Shown piece after piece: positions 13,063 to 25,639 of a stretch of DNA of 64,000 bases. Every line of letters begins with the position of its first letter. The stretch's first letter is position 1. A model generated the notes under the pieces. The model was not told where the DNA came from. It worked only from the letters and a program-made list of their open reading frames with translations, and made no database searches. Origin of the DNA: Phascolomyces articulosus (lineage: Eukaryota; Mucoromycota; Mucoromycetes; Mucorales; Lichtheimiaceae); assembly GCA_025677815.1 (NCBI GenBank), contig JAIXMP010000029.1, forward strand, positions 496,001-560,000. The letters are read 5' to 3'. The position numbers and the translations under genes were made by a program.

Positions 13063-14065
13063 ATCTTGTTTTATATTTTCATATATTATTATAAATATAA
13101 ATATATATATATATATCTTTTTCTTCCTTCCCCATGGATTCAATCTTATCATAACACTTTATCTATCCCTTTAAGTTGTAAGTTTTTTTTCTGTGTATTA
13201 TCAAATAAAACAAAAGTATTTCCTTTGTTACCCAACTGCATGAATCCAAAAAAATTTTGTAGAGATTGATCTCCGTATTTGGTAGATAATGTATCACTAA
13301 ACACTAGAGTCGTACAAAACCCATTTTCATACGAGCCTTGATAATAAAAGATTGGTGTAATCATTATTACTGCCAGACCTGGACTACTTTTTTAAAATTA
13401 AAAACTTTTCTTGTTACTAGTCAAGTTTTTATATTATCATGACAACAACATTAATTTGTTAGATTAATATATAATTGATGGTACCATAATAACATTTCCT
13501 TTATCACTATTATAAATAAAGTAAATTCATTGTTCATTTCTATTGTTCATGCCATACTAAATACAACAACAGTTTGAAAAGGAGCGTATCTTTGCCCCTC
13601 CTTTCGAATAATGATAGTAAGATGATTGGCATTCAGTCAAGAATCAAATATTAAATCGTATTAGTTTTTCTATACCTTTTGCCTTTTTTTTTCTCAAAAA
13701 AGATGAACTGAAACATTACTACGTACTAGTAAAGTTAGTCTTAACACGTCCAAAAAATCAAAACCCACACAGCGCGTCGCATTTTTTTTTAAGTCCCAGC
13801 AGGGTGAAATAGGATTGTACTCTATTGTATACCCTGAACGCCCTTCTTTTTCTTCAACATCTTTTTTCACCATTCATTTACATGACTCAATATTAATCTT
13901 GAGTAATCAGAGAAAAATATACATTTCAAAAAAAAGGATATATAATATACTTATTGATTTATTATTTACCTATACTTTGCATCCCCTTTCTTTATCCCAT
14001 TTTCTCCTCCGCTAAATTCCTCATACACACCCCCTTTTTTCTTCTAATAACGATTCTCAATTAAA
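13063..14065. other. 1.0 kb intergenic region
   Basis: Terminator side of the M28 peptidase and promoter side of the BRCT gene. AT-rich with short homopolymers; C/T-rich DNA (13830-14040) leads into the ATG at 14066. No gene, RNA or repeat recognised. Confidence 0.5.
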
Positions 14066-16783
14066 ATGCCAAATCCACCGAGTAAACGACGAAGTATTCG
14101 TTTCGGGAAAGAATCGGTACCTCGATCTAGTATGAAACCGAGTGGATCTACTCCCGATCTACAACAATTATCCTTGAATTCTTTTTTTAAGAATCGGCAT
14201 GGTTCCTCTACTCGTGAAGTTTCTTCATCCTCGCACAAGAGCAATGCTAATGATACATCAACAACGACAACTGCAATGACAGAATCAAAACGCGTCAATG
14301 GTCATGATCCAATGGCCATTTCTCCTTCTTCCTCTGATACAATGAATAAAAATTCATCCATCACAAAAAAAGTGGATCCAAGTCAAATTCTAAAAGGTGT
14401 GATTGCATGTTTGGATATTAGGTAAGTAGTAAATGTTTATGATCGAGAAAAAAGCATTCTTCTTGTATATATAAATATATATATATATTGACTTTTCTTG
14501 TATATATTAGAACTGAAGATGGAGATGATGTATCACAAAGCTTTGAACGATCACTTCAATCGATGGGTGCAAAGGTAATTTAACTTTTGGGATGTCTGGA
14601 ATTATGTTTAGTATAATTGGTATAATAAATGTTATTCAACCGCTGATTTTTTTTTCATTATACATGTACGTTTTGTTGGTTACATATGCATATCTAACAT
14701 TGATGTAAATAGACACGAAGGACATTTTCAGGTAAGTTTTTTTTTTCTTTTTATACTTGTCATCAACGAGTTCATACAACTGATAACTCCTTTTTTTTGT
14801 ATTATCTAGATTCTATTACACATCTCATTTACAAGAATGGATCTACTGCTACTTTACGAAAAGCACTTGGAAAAAAAGTGGTGATTGTAAATCTTTTATG
14901 GATTACTCGGTATGTTTTTTTTTCTTCTGTTTATGTGACTAACCATTATATAAATGTCGAACCAGTTCCTGTTGCTTATGTCTATACATCAATAACAATT
15001 CATATAATCATAGCTGTAAGAGTGAAGGAAAACGATTATCCGAGAAAGAATTTTTAATCGACCGACCACAAGGCATTATCATGTCTGCTAAAAAACGACG
15101 TAAATCAATGGAACCAGGAAAAGTAAAAGCTTTGGAAATGGAATCCGCTACATCCTCCCCTTTCATGTCTAAACAAGATTTAGATGGATCGAATGAACCA
15201 AAACGGAAACGACATCGATCCGATAGTGTAAGCGAACCTCGAGCACGACGATTATCAGAAAAAGATCCCACAGGACGACGACAAAGACTTCATCATCATT
15301 CCAGTTCAATGATGGATAGTTCAGCGTGGAAAGCAGAAGATATTCCAAGCCATAGTAATAGTGACAATGAAGAGGAGGACGAGGTCAATGTAGATGAAGA
15401 TGAGGATTCAGATGAACGTCCAAAAAAGAAACCATCAAAAGTGTCAATAGAGATGGACGGAAATACCAGTAGTAATAGTAGTGACGATGCGACGACCGAG
15501 AAAAATAACAATGGTCATAAACAATTATGGCCTGTGTCCTCGACTTCTAGCAGCATAAAACCTGAAAAGAGACGAGAATCAGCCTTATTCACACCAGAAA
15601 TGCGCGAACGTAGTAACCAAATCAAAGCACAAATTAAAGCGGATTTTTTTATACAAGATGCCGAACCTTCCAACAAACCAGCTTCACCCAAACCTTCGTC
15701 ACGATTATCATTGGGATCATCCAATACACTACCCTTGCGGAGAAAACGTCGTTCCATGGGACCTAATACAACGGGTAGACCAAGTTTACCTGTCTTACCT
15801 GTACCATCATCATTAGCATCATCATCATCATCATCTACACCTACACCTGCACCTACACCTTTCAAGTCACCTGTTACACGATTCAAACAAACGATTGTCA
15901 TGACGGGTATGACACAACAATTACGAGAAAAATGTATTAATATTGTTCGTCGACTTGGTAGTTACGAAATTGGCACATTGTAAGTTGTTTTTTTTCCTCC
16001 CTAATGAATCCAAATTGAAGACATCCTATTCTTACTCTTCATGACCATCTGTTTAAATATAGTGTGGATAGCCGAACAACGCATGTGATAGGTATGCTTC
16101 TAAATTGTTGTTTGTATGGAATAACGTGTATAAATGAAAGGAAGAGATATGGAGAAAGTAACAATTTTTATTATATGATTTAGTGGGATCAAAGCGTCGA
16201 ACGGAAAGTGTATTATCTGGGATGACCTTGAAACTATGGCTTGTTACACCAGATTGGTAAGTTATCATCCCTCTTCCCTTCTAAAAAAAAAAAGAGAAAA
16301 TTTTAATGGTTAACGTGAATGACTGTATGTATCTAGGCTTTTGAAATGTGGAGAAGCAGGAAAATATGTGGATGAAACAAAGTTTGAAGCAACCAATTAC
16401 TTTGAACGCGCATCTATTGCACGGACAAGTACCAAGCAATTATTACCGTCCAATCTCCATATTTGTGTCCATTCTGTCCATGCACTTACAAAAGAATCCA
16501 TGGAACAGCTGGTAACTCGAGCTAATGGAAAGATTGTTCATGCTTTACGTGACGCTGATATTGTTGTGAGCAAAACCCCATTGGATACAGATAAGGTAGT
16601 CGTGAATGAAAATTGGCTATTTTACTGCATTGAGCAATGGAAATGTAAGTGCTTTTTTTTAGATCTATTTGTATCTGTAAACACGATATATTATTTCCAT
16701 TGAAAGCATCTCAACTGATAAATTATTATTGTTATTATTATTTAGATTTACCATTTGATAAATTTACTTTGGAAAAATCATAA
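14066..16783 (+). CDS. triple-BRCT protein, microcephalin (MCPH1)-like
   Basis: Likely a nuclear DNA-damage or chromosome-condensation adaptor that binds phosphoproteins. Nine exons join in phase (14066-14421, 14511-14574, 14713-14731, 14810-14909, 15014-15979, 16063-16091, 16184-16256, 16337-16644, 16746-16783) to 650 residues. BRCT1 (about 105-205) reads 'ILKGVIACLDIR', 'SMGAKTRRTFSDSITHLIYK' and 'VVIVNLLWITRC', close in layout to the first BRCT of microcephalin. A long Ser/Arg/acidic linker follows. BRCT2 (about 468-560, 'TIVMTGM', 'TTHVIVGSKRRT', 'LWLVTPDWLLKC') and BRCT3 (about 575-648, 'HICVHSVHAL', 'VVNENWLFYCIEQWKYLPF') form the C-terminal tandem pair. Exon 3 is only 19 bases. The assignment rests on BRCT order and the 'F..+.THLIYK.G' motif; another BRCT adaptor cannot be excluded. 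Confidence 0.85.
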
Positions 16784-16967
16784 AATATATCACACAATTT
16801 ATACTTTTTACACCCATACAAAAAAACACTATTATCCCTTTTCTATCTCATCTATATGTTACTATTATATATATAATAATTTGGAAGGTACAAAATGTTC
16901 CTCCCTCGCTCTCTTTCGAAAAAGAAAAAAACACCAGCATTCTTTTATTCATTTTTATATATTCTTA

Positions 16968-19900
16968 TCAATCGTCGTCATCATCATCGATTGTAATTGG
17001 TTCATCATGGTTATTACCAGGTCCATCTTGACGTTGATGATAATCGACCCCATAATCGTTCATTTCATCATCTTCTTCTTCATCATAATATCCTTCTTCT
17101 TCCGAGTATTGCCCTTGATCATAATACATTCCCTCTTGTTGCTTATCTTCTTCAACCAACTCCCCTTCTTCTTCTTCATCACCCAATTCATCTTCATATG
17201 CATTATTATAATAAACACGAGAATCATCCCTCTTACTAATATGTAATTAGTAATTAAAAAAAATATAATTAATACATAATGCGTCATATTTTTTTTATTC
17301 TCCCCGAAGTATTTCCATTCAAAAAAAAGGTCAATTTGATTAAATTACCTATCCATTAATTCCAAAGTGACACTACTTAAAAATGCTGGTATATTGCTTT
17401 GTCGACCAATAAATGTTTCATAAGTGCCTTGTAGGATTCGCATATAATCACTCTTGGCTGTACCAATCACACGTAATCTGGGCTGATCATCTTCATCCAG
17501 AGAATAAATGAATGCAAACTCTCGGCCATCGACTGAGGCAGAACTGATACGGACAGATTGATCGGGTTGAAAACTTAGGGAATAACCCAGTAAAAGTCGG
17601 ACACCATCCAATACTTCATCCAAACGTCTCTTGAATACCTAACATTCACCAAACCAAGAATTGTGAGTATTAATTTACTCCCCATCCTATGGAAATCAAA
17701 ACATATCACAACTCCCTTTCTTATTTCATACTTATATCTCCAATTACCTGAGTTAAACGAAGAATTCGTTTGTCACGTTGCGCCACATCACTTTTCACTT
17801 TATCAATTTGAGCTTGTAAATTATCCAATGTAATGGATGGCACCTTGATCGTTGTTATCTGAACTTGTTGATCTGTAGAAGAATGTTCTATGGCTCCTAA
17901 TTCTCGTTTTCTCTTTTCACCCAGGCCCACAGTGTCATCATAGCTATCTTCTTGGTAGGATCTTAATGTATTTAATAATTCTCTGTTTTCGGTCAAGAGT
18001 CGATTCAATTCCTCTGCACGACATTGTTGTTCCAAATTGGCAGGACTGGATTTTAATTCCAAAATACGTCCACTACCATCACTACTGAAGGACGAGGAAG
18101 ATGCCAATGTTCGTTGTGCTCGTTCTCGAATCAATGTACTTTTTGTTTGGGCAAGTTGTTCCTGATATTCTTTCAAGAGAGTTTCCAATTGTTCAATTCG
18201 TTGTGTCAATGGGAATGTTTCTTCGTGTGGAGTCGCTGTTGCTTCTTCTACCTTTGACATGCTCTAATGGTCGTTTATGAAAGGATATGGATGTATAAAC
18301 CAGTATAAATATAAGCAAATATATATTTTTATAAAAAACACACGCTAATGATGGTAAAAACTTACAGTCATTTGTGCGGATAACATATCACGATGAAGTG
18401 CTATAATTTGCTTTTCTTGTACAGCAGATTCTTTTTCAACTTCATTCTTCTTTAATAATTCTTCCATTTCGACAAGCTTAGAATTTGCCTCATTGACCTA
18501 ATGTATTATACAGAAGTCTATCAATTCATGCTCCTTTTTTTTATAACTCCCAATAAGATATAGATAAGGTTTTTTTTTACCTGATTATATAACTCGCCAG
18601 CTCTTCCTTCTGCTTGCTCAAGTCGTTCCTCCAACTCCTTTGCATGTAATTGGGTTTGTTGCATAGCTCGTTTTTCTTGTGTTAATCGATAAATGATATC
18701 ACGAGGTGTATGTAATTGATCTTCTGCACCAGTGGATTCAATGTATTGAGACCTGGTGAAATGAAAGGATCAGTATAAAGATCATGTAATATGAAAACAT
18801 ACTCTAATTTTCTATAGAAAAATTTACCATTCTTTTTGCTCATCCCGTAATCGTTCATTTTCTTCTTGTAATTTTCGGTATGCAATTTTCAGTTGTTGAG
18901 CTTGTGCATTTTCTCGTTGTAAACTCAATTTTTCTTCCAAGACTTTTTCAAAGTCTGGGTAATTATTTCGATAATAGGTTAATTCCTCCTTTAATATATG
19001 ATTGGAAACTTCACGTTCCTTTGTAAGTTCACATTGGCCTATCATATTACACAAAAAAGGAAGAAATAGATTTTAGTTGAACAGTAAATACAACTCCAAC
19101 AACTGGACTTCTGTTTTCGTGTTTCACTTCCTCTCTCCTTCCTCTTAGTATATTACGTTTAAATTGTTCTGTAATACCAGCAAGTAATCGAGATTCGGAG
19201 CCAACCGTTATTTCACTTTGTTTTACTTGACATTCACTCAATTCATTTGTCAAATTCAAGATTTGTTGATGGGCATCATTTAAACGTAGTTCATATCCTT
19301 CTCGCTAAAATATAATACACATCCATAGAGTATAGTTAGATCAATCATTGCCTCTATTCATTTCATTTGAATAAAAGTATAAAGTCAAATAAGTTACCAT
19401 TGTTTTAAGGATATCCAGTTCATCTTTTAGTTCTGTCACTTGATTTGTTAATTGATCTTCTGTTTCTTCCTTTCCAATGCGTAAATTTTGATGATCCACT
19501 TGTGTTTCTTTCAATTCTCGTGATAATTCATCATTTTGTTGTTGTAAACGTTCCACATTATTCCTTAACTTTTCCTGTTGTTTTTTTTTATCAAGAAAAT
19601 GAGAAAGAGATCCTCCTCATTATCGTCATCCTACTGAACAACAACAATCTTGATCTTGTTATTCTAAACAATTCTATTTTCTTACCACGATAATCGTATG
19701 TTCTGATTTAATGAGTTTTAACGTATCTGCTGCCTCTATTGTATTATTATGGTGGTGCATGGCTCGTTTTTGTGCTTCCATTTTATCCTGAATAACATTT
19801 TCAAGTTCATGTTGTAATTGTTTTCGTTCGATAGCAAAGGTTTGATTTAACGTTTCGCGTTCAAGATTGGAAGCATGCAATTCTCGTCGTAAATCATCGA

Positions 19901-20209
19901 TTTGCGCTTGGACAGCTTTCATTCGTGCTAAATAAAAATAAACCATTAAAGTCTGTTTGCTGTTTTTTTTTTCCAAAAAAAAAAAATAAAAGAAATTAAA
20001 AACTACCTTCGTCAAGGAATGATTCCACTGCTTTATCAATAGGTTGATATCCATCACGAAATACAGATTCACGGGTAATGCGAGGACGATCGTCATTTTC
20101 ACTCTATAATAAAAAAAATACATATGATTTATTTAATATCTATTTGAGATATAAAAAATACAAATTTCCATCGTGTTCATACCGCAGTATCTTCCAATGT
20201 GATCATCAT
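16968..20209 (-). CDS. MAD1: spindle assembly checkpoint protein Mad1, with acidic C-terminal tail
   Basis: Mad1 recruits Mad2 to unattached kinetochores. Eleven minus-strand exons keep phase: 20209-20183, 20103-20007, 19927-19686, 19574-19398, 19304-19157, 19038-18828, 18752-18581, 18497-18366, 18263-17748, 17638-17349 and 17235-16968, encoding 759 residues. About 570 residues are heptad-rich coiled coil (KLRNNVERLQQQNDELSREL and similar). A 'KVPSITLDNL' segment could be the Mad2-binding site (consensus K/R-hydrophobic-x4-P), but this is weak. The C-terminal RWD-like domain, 'QVFKRRLDEVLDGVRLLLGY' to 'IPAFLSSVTLELMD', is typical Mad1. Families usually end here. This gene continues through a normal intron into ~88 acidic residues ending in six Asp. 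The start is a double ATG; either could serve. It lies tail-to-tail with the BRCT gene (184 bases) and head-to-head with RPC82. Confidence 0.9.
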
Positions 20210-20394
20210 TTTTGAAAAAAAAAAAAAGGTGGTGGGGTATTTGACACAGAAAAGAAGTAGCAGAAGAATGAAAAGCGAAAGTAAAATGCAAAATTCGTTG
20301 TCGGAAATTCTATTCTTATCCCTTTTGAAAGGCAAAAAATTATTTTTTTTTACAGTTTTTCTTTTGCTTGCCGTGTTCCGTTACTTCAAAAAAC
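20210..20394. promoter_or_regulatory. shared 185-base promoter of MAD1 and RPC82
   Basis: Only 185 bases separate the start codons of MAD1 (minus) and RPC82 (plus), so both promoters must lie here. The interval contains two A/T homopolymer tracts (about 20213-20226 and 20342-20351), which often exclude nucleosomes, but no clear TATA box. Inference from gene layout. Confidence 0.6.
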
Positions 20395-22845
20395 ATGTCA
20401 TTTCGCGCAAGACTGTGTCGCGAGCTCGTACAAGAAGACTTTGGTGACTTTCCAGCTGTAAGTTTTATTCTTCATTTGTTTTTAATGATGGCTAGTTTCT
20501 TATTTTTAGGGAGAAATGATGGTTGCTTTTTTTGATCGCTTTTTTTTTGGATATATATACAGTTATTTTATTATTCAACTGACTCATATTTGCTCTTTAT
20601 AGAAAGTGACCCATCAGCTTTTATTGAAAGGTCGATTAAGTCTTCATGACATTGTTCGATTCACTAAATTGACACAACGTCAAGTACGAGAAAGTTTAGT
20701 GACATTGATTCACCATGGCATTGTCTATTTTACGGAACCCTTGGAAGGTCAACGCGAACCTACTTATTATCAAGTCGAACCTGTTCCCGTAATGATGCGA
20801 CTGCGGATCGGATCGATTATGCGTGTGTCTGAAGAACAATTTGGCAAAGAGGTAATATATATATACATATATATAGGAGTACCTGGTAGTGTACTTTATA
20901 CAAAATAAGTGGTCAGCGGATGTTATTCTTATTAACTTGAAACTGACTGGAACAACAATAATATACTATTGTTATAGGCATCCACGATTTGTAAACTACT
21001 CTATGTGAACGGACGATTACGTTTGCAAGATCTACGAGAATGGGTTGCTGAAAATGATGGAAAACCAAAAACAAGTATGGGAAAAATACTTCCTTCATTT
21101 CAAAATGGATACAATCAATAATAGTAGGAATAAGAAGGATCATTTAGAAAGATAGAAACTAAACAAAATTGGCTGTATTTTATTTTTCTAGAGTTGCAAC
21201 ACTATACCAGAGTGTTTACAAAAATGGCTGCAGCTGGTTGCATTACTGCAGTATTACCTGAACATTCACGTTCTAGTACCGATCGATACCTAGCAGCCGA
21301 AGAAAAGGAAGCCGAGAAATATATGATTGCAACAGCAAAGGATTTACAAGCGATTAAAGCAGCAGCCCATGCACAGATTGAAGCTGAAACGTCCATGCAA
21401 GAAGGAATTGGCATGGTAATATATTAAAAAAAATGAGAGAAAAAGAATCATTTGTTGTTGGACAATGTATCTGATCAAAACTTTGTGGATGAATTATTTT
21501 AGAAACGTAAAGCGGAAGATCTCTTGGGTCCTGCTACCAAGGTACTATATTGTTGGTAACATTGGGATAAGGGAAATGTATATATGTATTTATAGTATTG
21601 CTGTATTTCTAACGGGAGTATCTTTTTTCTTAAAAAAAAAAAAAGAAACATGCAAGAAAAGATGGTGATGAACCTGATATTGAAGTGGATCCAGATGTAT
21701 TCTTTGCTATTAATTATGAAAAATACACAATGATGTTCAGAAATAATGTAAGTGAATCTATGGATATTGACGCACAAATGGATCCTTTTTCTCTTAAAAA
21801 CACGATAGATACTAATGATGAATCTATCTAGGCTATTGTGGATTATGCAACTGAACGTATCAATCATACTGCTGGCCAAGTCGTCAAAGCATTTTTAGAT
21901 CATGGCAAGGCCAAGATGAAGAATCTTCGTGAAGAAGATTCACGTATGTATCCTAAAAAAAATACCCGTCATCCCCATAAAAAGTATATTTTTGTTCACC
22001 TATCAAATGTTTTTTTTTATTATTTTAGCTTCCGCATCCCCCATTCATATTGTCAACATGATACCCTCAGAAATGCTTACGCAAGATGATATTGTATTAC
22101 AGCCTGATCCATTGGATCCCAACAAAAAGCCAGGTTTACAAGAAGTTGTTCGAGCGTATATCATGTTGTTAAAGACGGATCAAGCAGGATTTGTCAAATC
22201 AAAGGATGAAATGGGCGCGAATCAATTTGCCATTAACTTTGCCAAATTGAGAGATAGTATGAAGCGACGGGTGTTTGAAGGTATTATTCGGGAAAAATAT
22301 GGTGTAGCTACATGTCGTATTGCTCGTATCTTGATTGAAAAGGGTAAATTGGATGAATCTCAAGTACAAAAGTTAGCCATGCTGCCACCTAAAGAAGCAA
22401 GAGAAAAGCTTGCATTACTTCATACCAAGGGCATTGTAGAAATTCAGGTAAGAGTCTTTTACTTACCATTCAAATCAATGGAGAGAGAAAAACCCCATCA
22501 TTGACGCTTTGAACAACCATGATGGTATAGGAAGTACCACGTTCTGCCGATCGAGCTCCAGCACGTACATTTTTCCTTTGGTATGTACCATTGGAAAAAT
22601 GTTATCAAGAATTATTAGTGGATGCCTATCGTGTGATTCTTAATCTCCAACAACGAAAGAAAGAAGAACTCAAGATTCGTAGTCGTTTGTTGGATAAATT
22701 GAGTCGTGAAGATGTTATTCAAAATATGGATTTGTTAGGTGAAGCGGATAAGGCAGAGTTGAGCCAAATGCAAAAAGTAATTCAAAGACTAGAAACCTCC
22801 AAGAAACGTATGGATGATATCGTAATGATCTTTCGAGATTTTTAA
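20395..22845 (+). CDS. RPC82: RNA polymerase III subunit RPC3 / RPC82
   Basis: Subunit of the Pol III RPC82-RPC34-RPC31 initiation subcomplex. Nine exons (20395-20457, 20603-20851, 20978-21074, 21192-21415, 21503-21541, 21646-21747, 21832-21943, 22029-22447, 22531-22845) give 539 residues in phase. The N-terminal winged helix shows 'LLLKGRLSLHDIVRFT' and 'QVRESLVTLIHHGIVYF'. Later winged helices include 'ICKLLYVNGRLRLQDLREW', 'GATCRIARILIEKGKLDESQ' (with V before the A) and 'REKLALLHTKGIVEIQEVP', then 'RTFFLWYVPLEKCYQELL'. It ends in a coiled segment (LQQRKKEELKIRSRLLDKL). Length and domain order fit RPC82/POLR3C. One intron ends in an A-rich acceptor (AAAAAG at 21640-21645). The ATG at 20395 is the first in frame, and the exon ends in a good GTAAGT donor. 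Confidence 0.93.
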
Positions 22846-23357
22846 ACAGAGAAATCGAAAACCCTACAAAAAAAAGTACTGATACATTATCACAACAACG
22901 ACTGTACACACACACCACACACACGTATATTTATATAAATATATATATACTAAGATCACAGTAACAACCCTCCAAAAAACCCACCCTCATATACTACATT
23001 TGTTATATATATAAAATATATTGTTCGTCATTTTTATTCATACACAAAAGAAAAATTAGCTACTGCTTTCTAAAATTAATGGTCATTATCTCTTCTATGC
23101 TAGTTCTCTTTTTATAGGACAATAAAGTCCATTCTTTAATACACACTTATAGGTGTAGGACTATATTATATTTGCTGTCAATATATTTTATTATGATGCT
23201 CAAGATTTCTATTGATATACTGAAGCTGAAATATATAAAATGGGATATAAAAAGATAAATTGTATTCATTATTCTAATTGTTATGTCTGACTACTACTAC
23301 AAAACCATGTAGGATGCATACAAATACAAATAGAGATCGTGAATTATAAAATGCCTT
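22846..23357. other. 512-base tail-to-tail spacer
   Basis: 3' flanks of RPC82 (plus) and the acetyltransferase (minus). It contains an (AC)n-like run at about 22907-22925 and TATATA runs at about 22928-23020. Nothing else seen. Confidence 0.5.
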
Positions 23358-24329
23358 TTATCCAACTTCAGGTGAAGCAATAGCAAAAAATCCATTGGAT
23401 AATCCAAGAGGTGGTTGAGTATCTTGTTCAGTAGAAGCGCCCTTGCGCCACATTCTGTACATGGTAGATATAGATTTCCAACCAAACTTGTCTTCAAAAA
23501 GTACTTTAGGTGCATCGGTCGCCAACCAAGCATCGACAGCAAATTGAGCATCTTCTTCTTTTACCATGGCTGTTAATCTTATTGCCAAATCAAATGCATG
23601 GTCAGGCGTATCAGCATAAAGTGGAGCAATACGGTAAGTACCACTAGCACAACGACGCATACAACCAAATCCTGTAACTTGTTCGGGATTCTTTGGATCG
23701 ACCAAGGCAAGGCCATAAGCATGCTTTATATGGTATTCTACCCAATGGGACACAAACGTCGGGCGATGCATGTCTGTGTAACGATGATCTTGTTGAATTA
23801 ACTTGTCAATAGCAACACTTGTCAAATCCACAACAGTATCCCCACTGGTCGTCTCTGGTGAAGCAGCCATGGTCTTTATATGATATTGGATACCTCCCAC
23901 ATATCGTTTGGAAGGTGTTTGAACGACAAACCCGGATTTTTTATAGGTTTCCATTTGAGCTTCTACAGCATCCAATCCAATCCAGGGACAAGTAGATAAA
24001 TGTTGAAGGGCATGGTTGAATGTTTTTAATCCATAACCGTTCTTGCGATGGGAAGGTTCAACCACATAAAACGCGATATAACCAGTATTATCATCATGTT
24101 GGATAGCACAAATAGAGGAAACGACTCGATCCTTCTTCTTATCATCCTTGTTGTCTTGTTGTTCTTGTGGAAGTGTACCAAAAAAAAAACTCTTTGGATC
24201 GGATGGATAATAGGCGCATTGGATATCTTTTCCATCGAAACCTGGATCCCAGTTTTCTTTTTCAACCCATGGATAAAGAATACTGGATACTTCTTCAGAA
24301 TTGACTGAGGAACGAATGGTAAAAGCCAT
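23358..24329 (-). CDS. GNAT-type N-acetyltransferase, two-domain
   Basis: Single-exon gene of 323 residues. The N-terminal half has a GNAT (Gcn5-related) acetyl-CoA fold: 'TGYIAFYVVEPSHRKNGYGL' contains the motif A signature, with 'HRKNGYGLKTFNHALQHL' forming the cofactor loop and helix, then 'LDAVEAQMETYKKSGFVVQ' as the motif B-like strand and helix. The C-terminal half ('YGLALVDPKNPEQVTGFGCM', 'RIAPLYADTPDHAFDLAIRL', 'DAWLATDAPKVLFEDKFGWK') resembles the second GNAT-like domain (Acetyltransf_18 type) of YitH-like proteins. The substrate is unknown. The ATG at 24329 is directly preceded by an A-rich leader on the coding strand. It faces RPC82 tail-to-tail. Confidence 0.8.
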   Translation of the reverse strand: MAFTIRSSVNSEEVSSILYPWVEKENWDPGFDGKDIQCAYYPSDPKSFFFGTLPQEQQDNKDDKKKDRVVSSICAIQHDDNTGYIAFYVVEPSHRKNGYGLKTFNHALQHLSTCPWIGLDAVEAQMETYKKSGFVVQTPSKRYVGGIQYHIKTMAASPETTSGDTVVDLTSVAIDKLIQQDHRYTDMHRPTFVSHWVEYHIKHAYGLALVDPKNPEQVTGFGCMRRCASGTYRIAPLYADTPDHAFDLAIRLTAMVKEEDAQFAVDAWLATDAPKVLFEDKFGWKSISTMYRMWRKGASTEQDTQPPLGLSNGFFAIASPEVG

Positions 24330-25639
24330 TGTTTTTTTTCTGTTATAAAAAAATGAGAGAGAGAGAAAGATAAAAGGAATAGTTGGATGATGATGAAGTT
24401 GCCAAGTTTTCTTTAAAGCGCATATTTATACAAATATTGATTTTCCCCTTTCTTTTACCCCAATTAGGGTATTGACAAGGCTTTGAATTTTTTTGGAGTG
24501 CAATAGATTTTTTTTTTGTAGGCTGACTCGGAACCCAATGCATATTTTGTTTTTCCATGTGTGCTTTGTTGTACAATACGTAATGATTATTCGCTTTTGT
24601 ATATTTAATTACCAAAAAAAAATGATAAGGAATATGTATTATCATATTAAATATGGTTTACTATTAAAGCTTCGATGAAAACAATGGCTTTTTTTCTACA
24701 TCAATTTTATTTTGTTAGATGGACACCATCGGGCAATGAGTTGGGTCGTTTGATAACACATTGTATTTGTTTATAATACGTATATGTATACTCCATTTAT
24801 TTTCACCGTGAGAAAATGATATGAACCAGGGACAATACCGGGGATTTATGATTCATTCTAATGTATTTTGCTATAAATGTGTCACTACCTCCAGTGTTAC
24901 AAAGAAGCTAATAGTGGGATAAATATCCATTGAAAAAAAAAACGATTCATGGCTGTGCTGTAAATAATTTACCTTTATCCGTGGTTACGGGTGATTTTAT
25001 TATGGCGCAAAATAATACACTACTTCATCAGGTAGTCAAGAAGAGTATTTTGATTTTTTTTAAACGGTTAGTATATTACTGGATCCTGTCATCTACAACT
25101 TTTTATTATATCTGACGATAAAAAAAAATACTCTTAGTGGCACGTTCATTGTAACAAAATATTACGAAATTGTGGCTACTTGGTATTGTTATCCACTTTA
25201 TTATGTCCATATTGAAATATGAACTTTTTTCAGCGTTTGTCCCTACCTAACATTAAATGGATGTATTACTCATACACTATTTTGGTTTTATTTTAGCGCT
25301 GGTGATTCACGATGACAATAATACCCAGAACCATTTACCATCTGTTCTCTCGCCTGTTACTCTTTTTTGAATATGCAACTCATTCTATCTAACTATATAA
25401 TAAAAATTGCATATGTGGATAGCAATTCAATGGAACTTATTTTTATAAAATGACTTTTTTGAGGAAGAAAGGAAAGAGCAATCAAGGTTTATCACCGAAT
25501 AATTCATATATTTATGCCAGCGGGATATGTAACTTTTATTTGTTGCATTGAATCCATTCGTCGTTCGTCTGTCCTTACTTTTTGAGCAGATTTTATATCT
25601 AAAAAATATTAATAACAATAATACACTTGTCCATGCGCG
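24330..25639. other. 1.3 kb intergenic region
   Basis: Between the divergent acetyltransferase and F-box genes. AT-rich, GA-repeat leader at about 24353-24375, scattered homopolymers. No gene, RNA or structured repeat recognised. Confidence 0.5.
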
